A stretch of DNA of 64,000 bases from Nepenthes gracilis. Lineage: Eukaryota > Streptophyta > Magnoliopsida > Caryophyllales > Nepenthaceae. Position 1 is the stretch's first letter; each line of letters opens with the position of its first letter. Below are positions 57,601 to 64,000 of this stretch, piece after piece. Below the pieces are notes generated by a model that was given only the letters and a program-made list of their open reading frames with translations, was not told the DNA's origin and ran no database searches. The translations under genes and the position numbers were made by a program. The DNA lies in contig BSYO01000003.1 in assembly GCA_033239525.1 (NCBI GenBank), positions 22,213,716 to 22,277,715 on the forward strand, written 5' to 3'.

Positions 57601-59356
57601 TACAAACAGATCACCAACCCCTTAGAGCTCTATTAGTGTAAACAATTCACACTCCGGACCAACAACGCTGGATTGCCAAGCTCTTAGGCTATAATTTTGA
57701 CATCATATACCAACTGGGAAATGAGAATGGACCTGCGGATGCCCTGTCTCGACGACAAGATTCATCTTATCACGCTCTACAGGTTGTCTCTCGACCAATA
57801 TTGACACTGCTAGAGGCACTGCGACACTTTCACCAGCATAACTCTGCCTTCATCAACCTCATCACTTCCATTCAAACCCAGCCAGGTGCCCATGCTGATT
57901 ATTCAGTGGAGGAGGGGCTCATTTTCTACCGGGCCAAAATTCTGGTACCACCTGAATCAACATTGCAGCACCTTATTATGCAAGAGTACCATAATTCTCC
58001 CATTGGGGGTCATGGAGGGTTCCAGCGCACCTTCACCCGCATTGCCCACATTTTCTATTGGCCCCAAATGCGCCGGGATATCCGCGAATTCATCCAGCAG
58101 TGCTCAATATGCCAGCAAGTCAAGCCCTTCACAACCGCACCTCAAGGTTTACTGCAACCTCTTCCTATTCCAGGGAAAATTTGGGAATCAGTTTCCACGG
58201 ATTTCATAACCCATTTGCCCCCTTCTCACGGAAAAATTGTGATTCTGGTCGTGGTAGATCGCCTCTCCAAATACTCTCATTTTTCTCCATTACGCACCCA
58301 GTTTACAACCCAAGACCTTGCCGAAGTATTTGTTAAAGAAGTGTGTCGATTACATGGTTTTCCCGTTGAGTTGGTGACCGACAGAAGATCTTTATTCATG
58401 AGCCACTTTTGGCGTGAGCTGTTCAAACTTCAAGGGACCAAGCTGGCCACCAGCAGCGCATACCACCCGCAATTGAACGGGAAAACGGAGGTTGTGAATC
58501 GTTGTTTAGAGGACTACTTACGTTGTTTGTGGCTGAAAACCCTTCTTCCTGGGTTCAATACCTTCCATGGGCTGAATGGAATTACAATACCGCATGACAT
58601 TCTTCAATTAAAATGAGCCCCTTTGAGGCGGTTTATGGACAATCGCCCCCCTCCTTGCTAGACTACACACAAGGAACTTCCGCAGTGGCAGCAATAGATG
58701 AATTCCTCACTGAACGAACACATCTCATCACTGCTCTTAGAACCAACTGCGAAGGGCCCAGCAAGCGCGTGAAGCAAAAGGCACATGCTCACCGAACAGA
58801 TAAGGTGTATCAAGTTGGCAATTGGGTTTTGGTAAAACTACAGCCGTACCGACAATCCACTGCGGCCCACCGACAATCCAACAAATTGGCTAAACGATTT
58901 TATGGACCCTTCCGTATTCTCGACCGCATTGGGTCGGTGGCTTATCGGGTTCAACTACCCGACAGTTCCAAGATACATAATGTTTTCCATGTTTCACTAC
59001 TAAAGCACTTCAAGGGTGATCCTCCAACTACACCAATGGATCTTCCTCAGGATGCCCACGGCTCCCACCCGCTCTTATATCCTGCTGACTTGCTGGGTTT
59101 CTGGAAAGTCCTCATCCAACGCCAGTTCATTTCCCAGTTTCTAGTTCAATGGCAAGCGCAATCCCCAATTGAGGCTACCTGGGAAACGACAATCGATTTC
59201 ATGCATGATTTTCTCAAGTTTAGCCTTGAGGACAAGGTCATTTTCGATGGAGACGGCCATGTTACCGGTTTGATTAACAGTGATGCTTTGGCTGTACGGA
59301 AGAGTACTTGGGTCTCTCAAGCACCGGTGCGATTACGGGATTATATCCAGGATTGA
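54661..59356 (+). pseudogene. Chromovirus gag-pol pseudogene
   Basis: Gag: starts near 54661 (MAEGMTTRYKALEDAIASV) with a coiled-coil-like N-terminus, capsid region 55075-55600, zinc knuckle CFNCDEQFTPGHRC near 55650. Protease: VDNGSTHNF near 55936, where the usual Ser/Thr after the catalytic Asp is Asn. RT: 56670 on (KKKDGSWRFCVDYRALN, MPFGLSNA), missing its catalytic Asp-Asp box near 56997. RNase H: YTDASGTGIGAVL near 57420. Integrase: H-H-C-C motif (CSICQQVK near 58100), catalytic Asp and Glu residues visible. Chromodomain: near 59100-59240 (FLVQWQAQSPIEATWE). Lesions: in-frame stops at 55069, 55606, 55900, 56413, 57639 and near 58593; frameshifts near 56662 and 58530. Gag and pol share one frame up to 56660. 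Confidence 0.92.
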
Positions 59357-59693
59357 CTCGGATGTCGGCGCCAGGGGCTTCCACGAATATACTGCTATTA
59401 TTTTTTTATTTTTCCCTTACTGTTATACTGCTGTTTCTGTTTTGCTTATTGTTGCTGAACCACGTGAGGCTTAAACTGATTCTGTTTTGCTTCCTCTTTT
59501 ATACGGGTGTACTGAAGAGTGAAAGGATACACAAAATCTTACTTCTCTTACTGATTCTTCTTTCTCTCGCTTGACTCCCTCTCTCTCCCTTGCTCTTCTT
59601 CTACTTCTTCTTCTTTTCCTCTCCCTCTACCAGATCTCCCCTACTCGTGCGTTACCCATTTCTAGAGCCGATTCCCAGTGTGTGATTGCATCA
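59260..59693 (+). repeat. 3' LTR of the chromovirus
   Basis: 434 bp. It contains about 14 extra bases in a CTTCTTCTACTTCTTCTT tract compared with the 5' copy. The pol reading frame continues about 97 bases into this LTR before its stop at 59354-59356. Confidence 0.93.
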
Positions 59694-59698
59694 CCTGT

Positions 59699-60608
59699 CT
59701 TGTCCATGTCCACTTTGCACCATGATTTAGGTGGTGCTTTCCACATTTGCTTCAAAATTTGTCTTATCATTTGGATTTTAAATCAGTCTCCTCATAGATC
59801 CCATATTTAATAGACATGCCATGTGATAATTTGTTCAGTTTTATTATGAATATTCTCTTAAACAAAGGATTTGAGTAGTGAAAGGAATTGACATGTGATA
59901 AAAATTTAAAAAGGTGCATGTACACAGTTACCAACAGCACTTGCGCTTGAGGAATACCTAAGGGGTGCTCATTCGTGTGTTTGCAGTGATTTTTTGTGGC
60001 TTCCGACACCTAAACTATACATGTTCGCATACGCAATTTCTTGCCTTGGCATTTGAATGGAATTAGCGTTTGAACGCTACCTTCTAATATAAGAGTCCTG
60101 ACTCAATTTTTAGGAGAAATTTTTAGATATTAAACACAATGGTTGTTGCACAAAAAAGAGAAGATATGTATATAAAGAGAAGTTTTTAACATCCGATTAA
60201 AATCTGGTTTAAATTTTATTATTCAACAAGTTTTGTTATATTATTCTAATTTTGGTTATAGAACACAAACGCATTATTAATTGGTTACTTATTTCTCTCA
60301 ATTTATTTTATTCTTATTGGTTACAATATATATTGGAATAGTATTAACAGATTATTCATATAGGTTATTGTGAAAGACTCTCTAAAATGTTATTTGTAAC
60401 CAAATATTCGGGTGCATATTGTTAGAAAATTATCTTATCAATTTTTTAATTAAGAAAAATTTTTCACATTATATTTATAATTAAATTTGTATGTATTTAG
60501 TCATGTGTTTGTTCTTTGTGTTTAATCGAGAGAGAATTGAGGTTACTATTTGGCGGGAGATTCAAATTTATTCTACTATACAGTGGTGTACATGTTTGAA
60601 ACATATCA
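59699..60608. other. Flanking DNA, with a probable partial Copia 5' LTR at its right
   Basis: 59699-60000 continues the sequence interrupted by the chromovirus. The part ending ATATCA at 60608, directly before TGGTATCAAATAG, is the likely 5' LTR end of the Copia remnant. Its left boundary could not be placed. Confidence 0.4.
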
Positions 60609-61960
60609 AGTGGTATCAAATAGTAGGATTTTTAATATAAAAACTACATTAGATGTTATCATCATCAAAGAGTTTGTCATTTTTTATTGAGTAATTTAAT
60701 AGATAAAATAATATAATTCTTTTGATAATAAAGAGTGGAAAAGTTTTCTTTTTAACTTGAAAATAAAAGTACTAAAAAATAAAGATGATAAATAGGAATA
60801 AATTAAAAGATGGGGAGTTGCAATATATAAGAAACTTAGTTAACTACATAATTAATTTATTTATTGTAAATAATACTCTTTAGAAGGTTATTAGTTTGTC
60901 AAATCTAATAGAGATATGGTTAAAAGTGGAGAAACGGTGTAAGTCTGAGTATTTGACAATAAGATTGTGTGTGAAAAAAGCAATTCTATGGCCTTTTGTT
61001 GTCGAAAAAAGTAAACTTTGAGAGGTACCTAGATGAGTTTAATCGAATTATAATACAAGTGTCTGCACTTAACAATAAAACTACGAAAGAGTTCAAGGCT
61101 TTAGTATTGTTGGCTTTTTTGTTAAACTCTTATGATCATATTATGACGACGCTATTATTTATACTCAATTTAGATAAAGATATCACTTTTTTGCTTATGA
61201 ATAAGTTTAGATAGATGAAAAGCAATAAAATTTTGAGGAAATCGAGTACTTTAGTTTTCACTAACTGTAGCGGGAATGGAAGATTCACAAGAGAGGCAAC
61301 AAGTCGAAGATAAGCTACAATTAGTTTAAGCTCAAACACATTGGATGCTATCACTATGGTAACAAAAGTCATATGAAATGAGATCATTTCAAACAAAAGC
61401 AAGGGAACGAAAAAAGTCATGAGCAGCAAGAGAAGAAAGATCGTGAAGGAAATGATCAGGTTACTATCACTACATATAGAAACCTAGTTGTCGATGCGAA
61501 AAAGACATGGATTTTTTATAAGTTACGAGACAAGTCAAGTAATGAATAATGTATTCTCACTCTATATAATGTTGAAAAATGCTTCTTCACATCTCGTATG
61601 TTTAGGGATTACAGAATATTAAAGATGGGAGAAATGTCCTGTCAAAAATAGTTAACATTAGAGATGTTTATTTGCAGATGAATAACAAGACAGCTTGCGT
61701 CCAAGGGCATGTGGCATGCTCCAACTATAAGTTTCAATTCAATTATCAACAGATAGGCTTGATAATGAAAGCTTTTCCAAGAAGTTTAACGGATCAATAA
61801 AAGCTCATCAAAAACCCCTCAATTATAACACAATGAATGAAAAATTCAAGTAAGTGTTTAAGGGAGAATACATATAATCAATGTTAGTGAGAGGGACTCG
61901 AGGAGTTGTTTATTGTTATTGCTAAAACTTCTTTGAACAATGTCAGGGAATTTATGTCAT
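60609..61960 (+). pseudogene. Truncated Ty1/Copia gag remnant
   Basis: The initiator-Met-type primer site TGGTATCAAATAG at 60611 starts the interior. 60996-61214 encodes a UBN2-type Copia gag segment (RYLDEFNRIIIQVSALNN, then KALVLLAFLLNSYDHIMTTL). A degenerate zinc-knuckle region (CYHYGNKSHMK) follows near 61338-61380, and a weak protease-like stretch near 61500-61640. Stops are frequent. No integrase, RT or 3' LTR is visible, so the element is truncated on its right side. Confidence 0.65.
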
Positions 61961-63000
61961 AAAACGATTTTATTTTTTTTAACAATTCAATAAATCAATT
62001 TATTATTTTATATATATATATATTTATTTATTTATTATTATGAGATAATATAATTTTATTTTTAAATAAATATCTACTAGACTTTTATTTATTTATAATT
62101 GTAAACGTCCTACACATTCGTTAGTATATTTTTTAAACTACATAAATTATTATTACAAAGGTTATCTCCATATAGCGTTCATATTTTACAACCATATCGC
62201 GTTCATATTACAAAGGTTATCTCCATATTTTACAACGAAAAGTCTATCATTACATCAAAATTTATTATTTAATTGCTAATTTGAAAAGTTAGAATAAAAA
62301 TATATAAATCAAATGTCCAATGAATAATTTTTTAACAAAGAGAACAATCATTTATAGAATAATATTATGTAATAATTGAAGATATAATAATTGAAAATAT
62401 TATACAATAAATTGATATATTTTATCAAAAAAACTTTATAAAAAATATATAAGATTATATTTTTACCACTATGAACACAAAGTCAATATATTTACCCCTT
62501 ATCAGTTGGGTAAGTTACTTTATATTTATATTATTCTTCATCAATCCATTAGATGATGCTAAATATTTCAATTGTCAATCCATCATTAGATTTCTTAAAT
62601 ATTCCCGTCATAGTTTAATATTTATATGCTTTAGAAGAGAAATAAATATATACTTAGAGATTAATAGAATGTCTTTCGTATTGAATTAGTGTAGGCTATA
62701 CTAAACTATCTTAACACCCATATCATCCAAATAAATATTATATTTTCGTCCATTTTGTTTATATTATCCATGAAATGTAGAACAAAATATTACAAAATAC
62801 TATACAAAATTATAATATGGAGTATCCAGGATCTATATATTAATAATTCTATATTATCTTAATATGCAATTCTTTACCTCATCCTATCAAAAATTAATTA
62901 TTTGAAATAAAAATATGAATAAGAATTAAAGATATGTGAATAAAATCAAATATAGATATAATATATTTAAGTTTAATAAATAATAAAATATAACCCTCAA
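61961..63000. other. AT-rich non-coding DNA
   Basis: No gene was found. A 22-base phrase (ATTACAAAGGTTATCTCCAT and two more bases) occurs at 62152 and 62207, a small local duplication with period 55. Confidence 0.45.
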
Positions 63001-63009
63001 TATAGTCCA

Positions 63010-64000
63010 ACAGGCCATTTGTTGACTTGTCCACTCAGGAGCCTCCAGTGTCTTTCAACTTTGTCTTCAGCCTATGCAGAAGTGTTCAATTCGTTATTTC
63101 CACTTGCCTGTTGACTTGCGGGTAGGCGACAAAAGTGTGAACCAACCTGATTCATAAGCTTGTATAGTACTTGGTGAATTACTTGCCGGTAAATTAGGTC
63201 TCATTATTGGTCATGATAACCTCAAGAATTCCAAACCGTCACATGATACTCTAGTGAACGAACTTTATTGCATTCTGTTCGGTGATCTGTGCTAGTGGGG
63301 TCGCCTCGACCCACTTAGTGAAATAGTCGATACTGATTATGACGAATTTCCTCTACTCGGATGCTACAGGTAAAGGGTCGAATATGTTGAGCCCCCACTG
63401 TGCGAACAGTCAAGGAGCTTGCAAGGCTTGTAGCTCTGTGTGTGGTTAGTGGGTCATGTTCTCATGGATTTGATAATTTTTACAATTTTTAACAAAATTC
63501 ATGTCGTCGCACTTCATTGAGGGCCAATAAGGCCCTGCTGCATGATCTTGAAGGTAAGGTTCTTACCATTGATGTGTGACCTGTAAATGTCAAGGTGCAC
63601 TTCGCCCAGAGTATAGTCAGCTTCCTCCGGCATACTAGACAATCATTCTTTTTATACGCTTAGCTTCCTCTGGGTAATTTGGTAGTATACCTCCTCTACA
63701 GGGTCATCTAGTTTTCACTATCAGCCACTTGTAGTATCTCAAGCTCGGGGTTGTCGATACTCGGGACAGCTAGAACTTCTCGCATGTTTTTAGCGTACTG
63801 CTATAGGTTCTTGGTTATCGCTGTCTTTGCCAACTGGTCTGCCTTCTAGTTTTCCTTTCTCGGGACGTGGACCATCTCGATTTTATCGAATGCTTGGGCC
63901 AAACCCTTCGCTCTAGCGAGATACCTCAAGAGCAAGGGGTTCAATGCCTCGAATCTTCCATGGACCTAGTTTACAACCAATTTTGAATCGTTCTATATGA
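63010..64000 (-). pseudogene. Ty3/Gypsy (Tat-like) RNase H and integrase remnant, running off the window
   Basis: On the minus strand, near 63840-63990, the frame reads RYLARAKGLAQAFDKIEMVH followed by VPRKEN and a stop, an RNase H end typical of plant Tat-like pol. Further along, near 63290-63420, integrase core pieces are readable (FAQWGLNIFDPLPVA, then RKFVIISIDYFTKWVEA). Frames switch and stops occur throughout. The left end near 63010 abuts AT-rich DNA and no LTR is visible. The 5' part of the element lies beyond the window edge. Confidence 0.75.

Larger units (their letters stand above)
54218..59693 (+). mobile_element. Ty3/Gypsy chromovirus LTR retrotransposon (5,476 bp, defective)
   Basis: LTRs at 54218-54636 and 59260-59693 both run TGTTACCGG to ATCA. 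The perfect 5-bp duplication CCTGT lies at 54213-54217 and 59694-59698. Between them gag, protease, RT, RNase H, integrase and a C-terminal chromodomain occur in the Gypsy order, so it is a chromovirus, probably of the small Reina-like type. By hand count the LTRs differ at about 21 of roughly 415 aligned bases plus indels, mostly C/T or G/A changes. Stops, two frameshifts and a deletion in RT make it non-functional. It lies about 0.9 kb upstream of STK19, transcribed away from it. Confidence 0.95.

Overview
This window is nuclear DNA from a flowering plant with a repeat-rich, AT-rich genome. The evidence is two split plant genes with canonical GT-AG introns, a plant-specific NAC transcription factor, and several Copia and Ty3/Gypsy LTR retrotransposons. 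The sequence does not settle which angiosperm lineage it is from. No prokaryotic genes, tRNAs, rRNAs or CRISPR arrays were seen.

Only two host protein-coding genes are supported, both on the minus strand. (1) A NAC transcription factor of the NAC21/22-like type runs from 24982 down to 6259. It has three exons (24814-24982, 14279-14544, 6259-6714) that splice in frame to 296 residues. Its two introns of about 10.3 and 7.6 kb are filled by transposons. (2) A plant STK19 homologue, a winged-helix DNA-binding protein linked in animals to transcription-coupled repair, runs from 53289 down to 35597. Its eight exons join in frame to 275 residues, and its 10.7 kb fourth intron is also filled by a retrotransposon. 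About 10.6 kb without recognisable genes separates the two.

Layout: 1-6258 is AT-rich DNA with a Tourist-like MITE (2114-3267) and a second hairpin MITE (about 4817-5097). NAC intron 2 holds a decayed Copia element (7698-11862). NAC intron 1 holds a decayed Ty3/Gypsy element of Tat-like character (15078-21467, TSD ATATA). STK19 intron 4 holds a second Tourist-like MITE (39586-40080) and a relative of the Tat-like element in reverse orientation (40495-48090), with two adjacent 5' LTRs and an antisense ORF. Upstream of STK19 lies a chromodomain-bearing Ty3/Gypsy element (54218-59693, TSD CCTGT) whose reverse transcriptase has lost its catalytic box. From about 60.6 to 62 kb there is a truncated Copia gag region. 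The window ends inside a Tat-like gypsy RNase H/integrase remnant on the minus strand.

No new defence, metabolic or regulatory system was found. The most informative signals are how transposons have stretched both host genes while leaving the splice junctions intact, and the odd structure of the Tat-like elements: paired LTRs, a minisatellite inside the LTR, and an antisense ORF with its own TATA-like box.
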